Assembly: GCA_002066995.1 (NCBI GenBank)
Contig: MWTC01000012.1
Coordinates: forward strand, 124,001-188,000
Length of the DNA stretch: 64,000 bases
Origin: Sphingobacteriales bacterium UTBCD1
Lineage (GTDB): Bacteria > Bacteroidota > Bacteroidia > Chitinophagales > Chitinophagaceae
Reading direction: 5' to 3'
Both the position numbers and the translations under genes were made by a program. Each line of letters starts with the position of its first letter. Within the stretch, counting starts at the first letter, position 1. Of the stretch, positions 34,557-43,401 are shown piece after piece. The notes beneath the pieces were generated by a model. That model worked only from the letters and a program-made list of their open reading frames with translations. It ran no database searches and had not been told where the DNA came from.

Positions 34557-35354
34557 ATGGAGATGCAAATACCTGATCCTTTTTACAGTGAAAAAAAGTG
34601 CCCTGCCTGCGGCAAAATATCGCAGGGAGATTTTTGCATGCATTGCGGCGAAAAGCTGCAACACGACCGGATCAGCTTCAAACACTTCATCCGGGATATC
34701 CCTTTTGTCTTTTTTAATTTCGGCCCGAAATTTTTCCGAACTGTATTTGCACTGGCCAAAAGCCCGGGCAACATGGTAAAAAAATATTTTTCAGGCGACC
34801 GGGTACGGTATTTCAAACCGATCAATTATTTTATGTTCATTGGCGGTTTTGTAGTATTACTCCACCTGACATTTCATATCGGGGGCACTAATGACAAATT
34901 TTATGAAGACCTGCTGGACAATAAGGATCTTGGAAAAAAACTGGACCAGTTTGATGAACAATTCCTCGCAGGTCTTTTATTTATTCAATTCCCGATCATA
35001 GCATTCTTTACCTGGTTATTTTTCAGAAAACGAAAACACCTTTTCGGGGAGCATTTAGTGGCCAATGCTTTTTTTATCGGGGAAGTTTCTTTGTACTGGA
35101 TCATTCTTTTCCCGGCCTTTCTGATTTTCAATCATACTAAAACAGCCGATACCCTGTTTACTGTTTATTCTTTATTTGTGGTCGCCTATTACGTTTATGC
35201 ATTTTATGACTGGTTATACAACAAAAAGTCCTGGAAAGGTTTTTTCCTGATTTTTATTTTTGTAGTGGTGCTCTACCTGCTGATTACGGTTCTCACCATT
35301 TTCCTGCTGCCTGTTTTATATGTTATCAAGGAGGGCCTGTCCAACCTGTTCTGA
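34557..35354 (+). CDS. DUF3667 family membrane protein with N-terminal zinc ribbon
   Basis: A 265-residue protein starting one base after the uppP stop. A zinc ribbon CPACGKISQGDFCMHCGEKL (about 15-34) is followed by the DUF3667 motif DIPFVFFNFGPKFFRTVFALAKSPG and KKYFSGDRVRYFKPINYFMF, then about five TM helices. The family is widespread in Bacteroidota and uncharacterised. Adjacency without a gap to uppP suggests translational coupling. Confidence 0.9.
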   Translation: MEMQIPDPFYSEKKCPACGKISQGDFCMHCGEKLQHDRISFKHFIRDIPFVFFNFGPKFFRTVFALAKSPGNMVKKYFSGDRVRYFKPINYFMFIGGFVVLLHLTFHIGGTNDKFYEDLLDNKDLGKKLDQFDEQFLAGLLFIQFPIIAFFTWLFFRKRKHLFGEHLVANAFFIGEVSLYWIILFPAFLIFNHTKTADTLFTVYSLFVVAYYVYAFYDWLYNKKSWKGFFLIFIFVVVLYLLITVLTIFLLPVLYVIKEGLSNLF

Positions 35355-35410
35355 TAAGAATATCCCGCCAAATTTATTTTTTAGTACTTTGAGCAGACAT
35401 ATTGTGCTGC

Positions 35411-36751
35411 ATGAAGACTGCTTCTAAAAAAATCATCAACGGCTGGGCCATGTATGACTGGGCGAACTCAGCCTATAATTTAGTAATCACTTCAACAATT
35501 TTTCCTGCCTATTATGTCGGAATCACCGCTGCTGCCAGCCCGGGAGAACGATCTTATGTAAGTTTCTTCGGAAGAAAGTTTATTAATACGGCGCTCCAGG
35601 ACTATGCGCTTGCTGTAGTATTCATCATCGTGTCCATATCTTCCCCTATTTTAAGTTCCATTTCCGATTACAAAAGAAACAAGAAAAACTGGATGCGTGC
35701 ATTTTGTTACCTGGGTTCTGCCGCCTGCATAGCCTTATTCTGGTTCACAAAACAAAATCTTGAATTTGGTATCATCGCATTTGCCGTGGCTGCTTTAGGA
35801 TTCTGGAGCAGCCTTGTCTTTTATAATTCTTATTTACCGGATATTGCCGCACCGGAAGATCATGACAGGATCAGTGCCAAAGGTTTTGCCATGGGTTATA
35901 TCGGCAGTGTATTACTCCAGGTTATATGCTTTGTGATCATACTGAAACCATCATGGTTTGGCCTGAATGAAAGTGATAAGACCATAGGAGCAAGAATGTC
36001 TTTCTTACTGACAGGCCTGTGGTGGTTCGGGTTTGCACAAATTACATTCAGGGTATTACCCATGAGTTCAGCAGCAGAAAGAAAAGCAAAAAAACATATC
36101 CTGACCAATGGCTTTCACGAGTTGAGCCTGGTATGGAAACAACTCAGAAGAATGCCTTCGCTGAGGAGATTCCTTTTCAGCTTTTTCCTGTACAGCATGG
36201 GAGTACAGACAGTAATGCTGGTGGCTGCGGGCTTTGGTAAGAAAGAAATTTTTCCTGATCCGAAAGATGAACCCAAACTTTTAATCACCATTATTGTTAT
36301 CCAGCTGGTAGCAATGGTAGGCGCCATCGCTATGAGCAGGTTAAGTAAAAAAATCGGTAACTGGTGGGTGATAAGCATTGCAGTGATGGTATGGATCGGC
36401 ATCTGTGTTTCTGCCTATTTTGTAAGAACCCAAATGTCTTTTTACCTGTTGGCAGCAGTTGTCGGCCTGGTAATGGGAGGTATTCAGAGTATGAGCCGCA
36501 GCACGTACAGCAAATTATTACCGAAAACCGAGGACACTACTTCCTTTTTCAGCTTCTATGATGTCAGTGAGAAAATTGCACTCGTCATAGGTATTTTTGT
36601 ATTTGGCTATGTGGAAGAAAACAGCGGGAGTATGAGAAACAGCACCATTGCTCTTGCCGGCTTTTTTATATTGAGCCTGATTGCATTACTTTATGCGAAG
36701 CCTGCTTATGAAAAAAGAATGTCAGAAATTAAAAATCAAATACCAGGATGA
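35411..36751 (+). CDS. MFS transporter of the UMF1 / Atg22-like family
   Basis: A 446-residue transporter with about 12 TM helices. The start MKTASKKIINGWAMYDWANSAYN (ATG at 35411) contains the family hallmark WAMYDWANSA. The middle motif YNSYLPDIAAPEDHDRISAKGFAMGYIGS and the late GLVMGGIQSMSRSTYSKLLP are also typical. An in-frame TTG nine bases upstream is less likely. The substrate is unknown. The stop overlaps the next ATG (ATGA), indicating an operon with the MBL hydrolase. Confidence 0.92.
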   Translation: MKTASKKIINGWAMYDWANSAYNLVITSTIFPAYYVGITAAASPGERSYVSFFGRKFINTALQDYALAVVFIIVSISSPILSSISDYKRNKKNWMRAFCYLGSAACIALFWFTKQNLEFGIIAFAVAALGFWSSLVFYNSYLPDIAAPEDHDRISAKGFAMGYIGSVLLQVICFVIILKPSWFGLNESDKTIGARMSFLLTGLWWFGFAQITFRVLPMSSAAERKAKKHILTNGFHELSLVWKQLRRMPSLRRFLFSFFLYSMGVQTVMLVAAGFGKKEIFPDPKDEPKLLITIIVIQLVAMVGAIAMSRLSKKIGNWWVISIAVMVWIGICVSAYFVRTQMSFYLLAAVVGLVMGGIQSMSRSTYSKLLPKTEDTTSFFSFYDVSEKIALVIGIFVFGYVEENSGSMRNSTIALAGFFILSLIALLYAKPAYEKRMSEIKNQIPG

Positions 36752-37617
36752 AATTATACACGATCCACACCGGTAATTTCAAACTTGACGGCGGCGCTAT
36801 GTTCGGGGTAGTGCCGAAAAGTATCTGGAATAAAATAAACCCGGCAGACGAAAATAATATGTGTACCTGGGCCATGCGTTGCCTGCTCATCGAAGACGGA
36901 AACAGGTTGATCCTTGTGGACAATGGGATCGGTGATAAGCAGGATGATAAATTTTTCAGCTATTATTTTTTACATGGGGAGGATACATTAGATAAATCAT
37001 TGGCAAAATACGGTTTCAGCCGGAATGATATTACAGATGTATTTCTAACACACCTGCATTTTGACCACTGCGGCGGATCGATCAAAAGGGAAGGCGGCAA
37101 ATTAATTCCTGCTTTTAAAAATGCAGTTTACTGGAGCAACGAGGTACATTGGGACTGGGCTGTAAATCCGAATGAAAGGGAGAAAGCAAGTTTTTTGAAA
37201 GAAAATATCCTGCCGATACAGGAAAGCGGGCAGTTGCGCTTCATTCAATACCCGATACAGGTAACAGGCGACAAACTACCGGTGACAACTTTCGAAGTTC
37301 CCTCCGTGATGATCCGGTTTACTTCCGGACATACCGATTCTATGATGCTGCCCCAAATAACATACAATGGTGAAACGATCGTTTTTATGGCCGACCTGCT
37401 GCCCTCGGCGGGGCATATCCCTATACCTTATATAATGGCTTACGATATGTTTCCGCTGACCACATTGAAAGAAAAAAAATCTTTCCTGGAAGAAGCCGTA
37501 AAGAATGACTATATTTTATTTTTTGAACACGACCCGGAAATTGAATGTTGTAATCTTCACCATACCGAAAGAGGTATCCGTCCAAAAGACTTCTTCAAGC
37601 TGGAGGAAATCATTTAA
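36748..37617 (+). CDS. Metallo-beta-lactamase fold hydrolase
   Basis: A 289-residue MBL-fold protein. The metal site HLHFDH lies at 102-107 (His102, His104, Asp106, His107), with downstream ligands in FTSGHTDSMM, FMADLLPSAGH and FFEHDPEIE. No signal peptide, so cytoplasmic. It overlaps the UMF1 transporter gene by 4 bp. The family includes lactonases and other hydrolases; the substrate is not determinable. Confidence 0.92.
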   Translation: MKLYTIHTGNFKLDGGAMFGVVPKSIWNKINPADENNMCTWAMRCLLIEDGNRLILVDNGIGDKQDDKFFSYYFLHGEDTLDKSLAKYGFSRNDITDVFLTHLHFDHCGGSIKREGGKLIPAFKNAVYWSNEVHWDWAVNPNEREKASFLKENILPIQESGQLRFIQYPIQVTGDKLPVTTFEVPSVMIRFTSGHTDSMMLPQITYNGETIVFMADLLPSAGHIPIPYIMAYDMFPLTTLKEKKSFLEEAVKNDYILFFEHDPEIECCNLHHTERGIRPKDFFKLEEII

Positions 37618-37643
37618 CAGACAACTCCGGGCACATCCGCAGG

Positions 37644-38459
37644 TCAGCGTCTTAATTTGATCAAAGAAGTAAGCGGGTGGCGCAGGTTGTCATAATCCAT
37701 CATGTCAATCTTGACGCTGCCAACTACCAGCGGACTTTCAATACGAACAGGAATATGGTTATTATCATCAGAAATCCATACTGTCATTTTCTCCCCGCCT
37801 TCAAATATAGTTCCTTTCACCAGCAGCGGTTTGATCTTGATGGTCCTGAATTTCCCGTATTTCGTTTTGACGGTTTCTTTTCCAAGATAACGGATATACA
37901 TATTATACACTTCATTATCCAGGAACATGGAAAAAGGAATCCTGTCATCCGGCTGATATTTTGAAAAGTCAATATTCCTTGCATAGAACATGGCGCTGAC
38001 AACATCCTGAACACACCCCGGCACTTTGAAAACACCCTCGTTCGAAATGGCAGTATTTGCCGTCTTGTTGAATGTTACATTCTGATATTTTTTATACCCG
38101 CCTTCATTAACAGACCGGATAAATTTCAAAGGCTGCATGGTGGCTGTATCAATATATGATTCATACCTGTCCCTCACCTTATAGATCCAGTCGTAAGAAG
38201 AATTACTTTTCCCGTCACCGGTAATATGATACACCGGCCTGTTGTTCATGTTTTCAAGATCTACCCTGAATGTGGCATTGCCTGCATTAACATAAATACC
38301 CGCTACCGAGTAATACACAGTGAAGTTTACCATCTCTTCCGATTGAAAAGAAGTATTCCGTATGCCGCAAAAATCATCCTGAGGTTGCCGGCTTTTTATG
38401 GAAAATGCAAACTGCATCAATACAAATCCAAGAATAACAATACGCTTACTTCTTCTCAT
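37644..38459 (-). CDS. DUF3108 domain secreted protein
   Basis: A 271-residue protein with an N-terminal signal (RIVILGFVLMQFAFSIKS). The remaining sequence (EEMVNFTVYYSVAGIYVNAGNATFRV, YKVRDRYESYIDTATMQPLKF, KYGKFRTIKIKPLLVKGTIFEGGEKMTVWISDDNNHIPVRIES) matches DUF3108, a periplasmic beta-rich family of unknown role. It overlaps the upstream integral membrane gene by 14 bp, suggesting coupled translation. Confidence 0.88.
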   Translation of the reverse strand: MRRSKRIVILGFVLMQFAFSIKSRQPQDDFCGIRNTSFQSEEMVNFTVYYSVAGIYVNAGNATFRVDLENMNNRPVYHITGDGKSNSSYDWIYKVRDRYESYIDTATMQPLKFIRSVNEGGYKKYQNVTFNKTANTAISNEGVFKVPGCVQDVVSAMFYARNIDFSKYQPDDRIPFSMFLDNEVYNMYIRYLGKETVKTKYGKFRTIKIKPLLVKGTIFEGGEKMTVWISDDNNHIPVRIESPLVVGSVKIDMMDYDNLRHPLTSLIKLRR

Positions 38460-39450
38460 TTTTCGCTTTGAATATTTTTTTAATCCCTAAAATTAATAAA
38501 CTGCCAATGATTGCAGGAATCACAAGATTGATGAACCAGATGCACCCTGCAGCAATAGTGATCCCCAATACATTTGAGCTGAACAATCCTAATAAACCCA
38601 GGATCACTTTTCCCCGCATTCCCAGGTCGGCAATAGCAAATGTCGGAATGATCGCCAGTACAAGGAATGAAACGCTGGTAGCCCAAAAACCCTGCCACCA
38701 GGAAACTTCCACATCAAATAAACGAAAGAGAATAAAATATTGTATGATAAAAACAAAAAATCTCAATACGGAGAGTGCCAGTAACTGTAATAATATCTTA
38801 GTGTCAAAATCTTCCAGCGACCGGACCAGGTACACATAACGGCTGTTTCCCGAGAAACGATCTGCCAGCTTTACCAGCCATGACAGGCGGAAGTAAAATA
38901 AGATTAAAACGACTAATGCGGCAATAACTCCATAAAGCAAAACAGAGCCCCATGGCGGCGAAAGCATACCTGCTGCCTGGATTTCCGGAAGCAGCACCAT
39001 CAATCCTGCAACACCGGACAGCAATGTAATGATCAGCTGGCTGATGCTGCCGACAATTGTGATAGAAACCGTTTTCAGGCGATTTCCTTCATCCATATAT
39101 AAAATTCTTCCAAGGTATTCTCCCATCCTGTTGGGGGTACCCACTGAAAAAGAAACTCCGGACAACACCGCTTTGAATGCACGGGAAAAACTTACTTGCT
39201 GAATTTTACGTACTGATAATTTCCACTTTACTGCTTCAATACCCCAGTTGATGATCATGAATAAAAATACTCCAAGAAAATTCCAGATCACGTCGCTGTT
39301 CAATGATTGCCTTATCCTGTTCCATGCCTGCGCCAGGTCGGCCTGATCTATTATTTGCCGGTAAATGGAATAAGACAATGCCAGGAACAACAAAGGGCCG
39401 AGAAAATAATTGAGAAAGATTTTGATATTTTTACGCCGGAAAAGGATCAA
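38446..39450 (-). CDS. LPG synthase TM-region / YbhN-like membrane protein
   Basis: A 334-residue protein with about eight TM helices. Features of the UPF0104 family are WGIEAVKWKLSV, FSRAFKAVLSGVSFSVGTPNRMGEYLGRILYM and late AIIPTFAIADLGMRGKVILGLLG. In MprF this domain flips or synthesises aminoacylated lipids; stand-alone members are thought to act in lipid movement or glycolipid biology. No soluble transferase domain is attached. It is divergent from ruvC. Confidence 0.88.
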   Translation of the reverse strand: MILFRRKNIKIFLNYFLGPLLFLALSYSIYRQIIDQADLAQAWNRIRQSLNSDVIWNFLGVFLFMIINWGIEAVKWKLSVRKIQQVSFSRAFKAVLSGVSFSVGTPNRMGEYLGRILYMDEGNRLKTVSITIVGSISQLIITLLSGVAGLMVLLPEIQAAGMLSPPWGSVLLYGVIAALVVLILFYFRLSWLVKLADRFSGNSRYVYLVRSLEDFDTKILLQLLALSVLRFFVFIIQYFILFRLFDVEVSWWQGFWATSVSFLVLAIIPTFAIADLGMRGKVILGLLGLFSSNVLGITIAAGCIWFINLVIPAIIGSLLILGIKKIFKAKNEKK

Positions 39451-39494
39451 ACTGTCAATTCAATTTTAATAATTCTGTAAAAATACACTCCTCC

Positions 39495-40061
39495 TTGCAA
39501 AGGCATGGCAAAATAATACTCGGGATTGATCCCGGAACTTTACTGATGGGCTATGGAATCATTGAAGTAAATGGCGCTGCCATAAACCTGAGAGAAATGA
39601 ATGTACTTCGCCTTCCGGCAAAGAAAAATAACCCGGAAAGGCTGCACCTCATTCATAAAAAGGTGCAGGAACTTATCAGGCATTTCAAGCCCGATGAGTT
39701 TGCCATCGAAGCTCCTTTTTTCGGAAAAAATGTACAAAGCATGCTGAAGCTCGGAAGAGCACAGGGTGTTGCAATTGCCGCCGCCATGAGTAAAGGGATC
39801 CCGGTAACCGAATATTCACCTAAAAAAGTAAAACAGTCCATAACCGGAAACGGTAACGCCGGGAAAGACCAGGTCTGGAAAATGCTGCAACAATTATTGT
39901 ACGTAAGACAAGAGCCCGTTACTTATGATGCAACAGATGCACTGGCAGTGGCAGTCTGTCATCATTTTCAATTACACTCTGTCATCGGCAAGATCCGAAG
40001 TGATTTCAGCGGCTGGGAAGATTTTATCAATAAAAATCCTGAAAGAATTAAAAAGAAATAG
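39495..40061 (+). CDS. ruvC: Holliday junction endonuclease RuvC
   Basis: A 188-residue resolvase. The acidic catalytic residues are visible in GIDPGT (Asp12), FAIEAPFFGKN and the final DATDALAVAVCHH; the DNA-binding region is VTEYSPKKVKQSITGNGNAGKDQV. Start: the only supported initiation codon is TTG at 39495 (MQRHGKIILGIDPGT). An ATG nearby is out of frame and hits a stop within four codons. It ends 20 bp from the convergent HIT gene. Confidence 0.96.
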   Translation: MQRHGKIILGIDPGTLLMGYGIIEVNGAAINLREMNVLRLPAKKNNPERLHLIHKKVQELIRHFKPDEFAIEAPFFGKNVQSMLKLGRAQGVAIAAAMSKGIPVTEYSPKKVKQSITGNGNAGKDQVWKMLQQLLYVRQEPVTYDATDALAVAVCHHFQLHSVIGKIRSDFSGWEDFINKNPERIKKK

Positions 40062-40080
40062 ATCTTATCAGCGGGTTCGT

Positions 40081-40476
40081 TCAACTATTCAGGTAACTTA
40101 ATATTTTCTGCTGTACCTTCCTGAGGCTTTCATCAGAAGCCCTGGGCTTGGGTTGTACAAAATTCAGGTCGTTGGCTGAATTGATTGGGATCAGGTGTAT
40201 ATGCACATGCGGCACATCCAGGCCAATCACGCTGATGCCGCAGCGGTTACAACGAAAAGCTTTTTCAATAGCTTTTGCAACCGGCTGCGCAAACAACAAT
40301 ATTTTTCCAAGATATTCTTCAGGCAGATCGAACAGGTTGTCCACTTCAATTTTAGGCACTACCAATGTATGACCTTCTCTCAACGGAAAAATATCAAGGA
40401 ATGCATAGAAATCTTCATTCTCAGCAATTTTATATGATGGAATTTCTCCCGCAATAATTTTTGAAAACAGTGTCAT
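40081..40476 (-). CDS. HIT-family nucleotide hydrolase/transferase
   Basis: A 131-residue histidine triad protein from the ATG at 40476 (MTLFSKIIAGEIPSYKIAEN). An upstream extension in the same frame is hydrophobic and atypical. The triad HVHIHLIPI is near the C-terminus, and DIFPLREGHTLVVPK is conserved. The family hydrolyses nucleoside phosphoramidates or dinucleoside polyphosphates. Confidence 0.93.
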   Translation of the reverse strand: MTLFSKIIAGEIPSYKIAENEDFYAFLDIFPLREGHTLVVPKIEVDNLFDLPEEYLGKILLFAQPVAKAIEKAFRCNRCGISVIGLDVPHVHIHLIPINSANDLNFVQPKPRASDESLRKVQQKILSYLNS

Positions 40477-40570
40477 ACCTCCAAATATTTTATATTTTAA
40501 AAATATCAATACCCATAGCAGCTTCTTAAAAACTAAGAGCAAAACTAAATCCTATTGCCGGAAACAAAGA

Positions 40571-40589
40571 ACTCCGCAGGATGCGGAGT
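40571..40589 (-). terminator. Intrinsic terminator after greA
   Basis: ACTCCGCA (40571-40578) and TGCGGAGT (40582-40589) form a perfect 8-bp stem with a GGA loop on the plus strand. On the minus strand it is followed by TTCTTTGTTT, 24 bp beyond the greA stop. Confidence 0.7.
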
Positions 40590-40612
40590 GATAAATCTGG
40601 TCTCGTTATGAT

Positions 40613-41086
40613 CTAAACCGTAATTTTTTCAATCATGAATTTAATAATTCCCGCCGGTGCCTGCACTTCAGCCAGTTCACCCACTTTTTTTCCCAGGATA
40701 CCTTTTCCGATTGGTGAAGACACAGAGATCTTCCCTGCTTTCAGGTCAGCTTCTTTTTCGCTCACCAGTTGATAAGTAACCTGCTTTTTTGTATTCAGGT
40801 TGTTCAGGGTCACCCTGGTCAAAATAGAAACCTTGCTGGTATCAATTTCAGACATCTCGATCACCCTCGCATTTGCAAGCTGCGTTTCCAGCAGCGTGAT
40901 GCGGGCTTCCAGTATTCCCTGGCTTTCCTTGGCCGCATCATACTCTGCATTTTCTTTTAAATCGCCTTTTTCTCTCGCATCGGCAATAGCCCGGCTGGCT
41001 GCAGGACGATCTACAGTTCTCATCCGCTGCAATTCAACTTTCATTTGCTCCAGCGTCTCTTTGGTTACATATTGAATATCACTCAT
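40613..41086 (-). CDS. greA: Transcription elongation factor GreA
   Basis: A 157-residue factor that stimulates cleavage of backtracked RNA by RNA polymerase. The N-terminal coiled coil has LEQMKVELQRMRTVDRPAASRAIADAREKGDLKENAEYDAAKE with the acidic tip residues, and the C-terminal FKBP-like domain has SPIGKGILGKKVGELAEVQAPAG. The start is set by a strong Shine-Dalgarno AAGGAGGT (41091-41098) four bases before the ATG at 41086, unusual for this phylum. A longer frame upstream runs through the leader hairpin and is not coding. Confidence 0.96.
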   Translation of the reverse strand: MSDIQYVTKETLEQMKVELQRMRTVDRPAASRAIADAREKGDLKENAEYDAAKESQGILEARITLLETQLANARVIEMSEIDTSKVSILTRVTLNNLNTKKQVTYQLVSEKEADLKAGKISVSSPIGKGILGKKVGELAEVQAPAGIIKFMIEKITV

Positions 41087-41117
41087 AACCACCTCCTTTA
41101 TTAAAAAAATAAAACAA

Positions 41118-41173
41118 CAACGCCTCAGTAGGTTCTGAAGCGTTGCAAAAAATTTATCGTTATTGCAAATATA
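41118..41173 (-). promoter_or_regulatory. greA leader: -7 element and terminator-like hairpin upstream of the start
   Basis: On the minus strand a TATATTTG -7 element (41166-41173, matching TAnnTTTG) precedes an 11-bp stem: CAACGCTTCAG / CTGAGGCGTTG (41145-41135 with 41128-41118), one G-U pair and a 6-nt loop. A TTGTTTTATTTTTTT tract follows and then the Shine-Dalgarno of greA. Geometry is that of a promoter-proximal intrinsic terminator inside the leader. No -33 TTTG was found at the expected distance. The remaining bases to 41454 hold no gene. Confidence 0.6.
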
Positions 41174-41454
41174 AAAAAGTTTTTGAAAAAAGAATAGTGG
41201 AAAACAGTTCAAATTTTTGTTAACCCCTGAATACGGACCACACAGATAAGACCGGCATAGGCAGGATCTCTGCGCTGCATGTAACACCAGTCGTTTCCCT
41301 GTTACAGGTTCTTCTTGTAGTTAATGATTAAACCACAATTCAGAAAGTTTGATACCTGCGTAATCCCTGCTCACTGCTTTTCAATATTTTAAACAAGGGG
41401 GCAGGTTAATAAAACGGCAATCAAAAAATTAAGTTTCTTCTGCAAGGGAACCTC

Positions 41455-42381
41455 TTAATCCATACCAAGTTTTTCCAGTAATACTTTGGCCATTTTATAA
41501 AATGCTTCATGACTGTATCCTGCAATATGGGGGGTAACGATTACATCAGGTTGTGAAGAAAGCCAGTCCATCTGTTCTTTTTCCGGAACGGAATAAGTAT
41601 CTAACTTTTCGTTTTCCAACACATCAAGTCCGGCGCCTGCAATCTTATTTTTTTTCAGCGCTTCAATGAGATGCACGATTTTGATCACTTTTCCCCTGGA
41701 AGTATTCAGTATCCATGGCTTTTGTTTCAATGCGTCAAAAAATTTCTCATCGGCCATGTGATGCGTTTCCTCCGTCAGCGGCACATGAAAACTGATAACG
41801 TCGGCATAACGGCAGACTTGTTCCATGCTTGCTTCTTTGATAAAGCCTTTGGCAAACCCGAATTTGTATTTATCATAGGCCAGTACCGTCACATCAAAGG
41901 AACTTAAGAGTTTGGCAAATGCACTTCCGGTATTACCGAAACCTATGATGCCGACCGTTTTTCCGCTAAGTTCCGTGCCGCGGTTTTCTTCTCTTTTCCA
42001 TATTCCTTTTTTTATTTCATCGTAAGAAGAAGAAAGGTGATTCATCAGGTTCAGCAGCAGTCCCAATGCATGCTCTGCTACCGCATTCCTGTTTCCTTCA
42101 GGGCTGCTGACACATTTTATATTTTTACTCCCGGCATATTCCACATCAATCAGTTCCATGCCGCTTCCCAGCCGGCCGATCCATTTTAAATGAACGGCTT
42201 TATCCAGTAATGGTTTATCCACTTTCAGCCGGGTGGTAACGACAAGTCCCTCTGCTTCCCCGATTATTCTGCTCAATTCATCATAACTGGTCTGCGGTTG
42301 ATAAATGATGTCAAAGCCTTTTTGTTTAAGCCTGTTAATTAAAAGCTCATGCACGCTGGCAGTAATAATAACTTTTTTCAT
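41455..42381 (-). CDS. D-2-hydroxyacid dehydrogenase (NAD-dependent, SerA/GhrB-like)
   Basis: A 308-residue dehydrogenase. The substrate-domain N-terminus ([21 protein letters not shown]) is followed by the nucleotide fold GIIGFGNTG (about 144-152), the catalytic Arg in [10 protein letters not shown], and the His in [16 protein letters not shown]. Family members reduce 2-oxoacids; whether this is 3-phosphoglycerate dehydrogenase for serine synthesis cannot be settled, and serC lies 8 kb away. It overlaps rsmA by 4 bp. Confidence 0.92.
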   Translation of the reverse strand: MKKVIITASVHELLINRLKQKGFDIIYQPQTSYDELSRIIGEAEGLVVTTRLKVDKPLLDKAVHLKWIGRLGSGMELIDVEYAGSKNIKCVSSPEGNRNAVAEHALGLLLNLMNHLSSSYDEIKKGIWKREENRGTELSGKTVGIIGFGNTGSAFAKLLSSFDVTVLAYDKYKFGFAKGFIKEASMEQVCRYADVISFHVPLTEETHHMADEKFFDALKQKPWILNTSRGKVIKIVHLIEALKKNKIAGAGLDVLENEKLDTYSVPEKEQMDWLSSQPDVIVTPHIAGYSHEAFYKMAKVLLEKLGMD

Positions 42382-43130
42382 TTCATGTCAAAAGTAAGGG
42401 CTGCAAATTCCTGAACCGGTAATTGTTCGGGTCTTTTATCAAATATTTTTTCTTCCAATTTTGATTTGCTGAACAAATTTTTCACTGAATTTCTTAAAGT
42501 CTTTCTTCGCTGATTAAAGGAAGTTTTTACCAACAGAAAGAGATCTTCCCGACTTCGCATTTCAGGTGTTTTTGTTGCAGGCAACAGCCGTATCACGGCA
42601 CTTTTCACTTTGGGCGGAGGCTGAAACGATCTTTCTGAGACCTCAAATAAATATTCCACATCAAAGAAAGCCTGTATCAATACGCTCAGCACTCCATAGG
42701 TTTTGCTTCCTTCTTTAGCCCTGATGCGCTGTGCCACTTCTTTCTGAAACATACCGGTCACACATTCCACATCCTCTTTCCATTCCAGGATTCTGAATAA
42801 TATTTGTGATGAAATATTATAGGGAAAATTGCCCACAATGCTAAATTTATTTTCAAAAGGTTTTTCAACAGATAAAAAATCATGATGAAGAATCTTTCCT
42901 TTTATTGAAGGAAAAGTGCTTTTCAAATATTTTACCTTTTCCTCGTCCACTTCCACTGCTTTAAAATCTACATCTGGTATTTCCAGTAAATATTTTGTCA
43001 ACGCACCGCCACCGGGCCCTACCTCCAGCAATCGTGTAAAAGGGTGCTGCCGCAAAGCTGCAATGATCTTCTTACAGATATTTTCGTCTTTCAAAAAATG
43101 CTGACCTAACGATTTTTTCAGCTGATACAT
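42378..43130 (-). CDS. rsmA: 16S rRNA dimethyladenosine transferase RsmA (KsgA)
   Basis: A 250-residue SAM-dependent methyltransferase that dimethylates two adjacent adenines near the 3' end of 16S r[16 protein letters not shown] at the N-terminus, motif [17 protein letters not shown] (about 35-50), and the catalytic NFPYNIS (101-107) with [15 protein letters not shown] and [12 protein letters not shown] are diagnostic. Its stop overlaps the hydroxyacid dehydrogenase start (ATGA). Confidence 0.97.
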   Translation of the reverse strand: MYQLKKSLGQHFLKDENICKKIIAALRQHPFTRLLEVGPGGGALTKYLLEIPDVDFKAVEVDEEKVKYLKSTFPSIKGKILHHDFLSVEKPFENKFSIVGNFPYNISSQILFRILEWKEDVECVTGMFQKEVAQRIRAKEGSKTYGVLSVLIQAFFDVEYLFEVSERSFQPPPKVKSAVIRLLPATKTPEMRSREDLFLLVKTSFNQRRKTLRNSVKNLFSKSKLEEKIFDKRPEQLPVQEFAALTFDMK

Positions 43131-43401
43131 AAGTGCAAATGTAACTGATAGAAGAAAGAGCTATTCTTACTTTCTGATAATTCATCCCTGCCGGATACTT
43201 CTCCCGGTTTACAAACGGCTCCACCTGCCCGGAAGGATCAACAGGAATGGCCGGCCGGCATTTCTTACAAATTGATATAAGGACTATAATTACTGTTTAA
43301 AAAATTGTATTTTGCATACCCTGGTGTAAATCCCCGGTCCTCAAACAGGATACGATGGAAGCATTACGGGAAAAATCATTATTTAATAAATTCTTTTACC
43401 C
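43131..43401. other. Divergent intergenic region upstream of rsmA
   Basis: No gene is seen in this 271-bp gap. A GC-rich palindromic stretch (GGCCGGCC near 43250) and an A+T-rich segment before the secreted protein's start are the only marks; TATTTTG near 43310 resembles, but does not match, a -7 box. Confidence 0.35.

Noticed and set aside
41087..41287. N-terminal extension of GreA to a 224-residue protein
   Set aside because: The extension translates through the leader hairpin and promoter; the Shine-Dalgarno and homology set the start at 41086.
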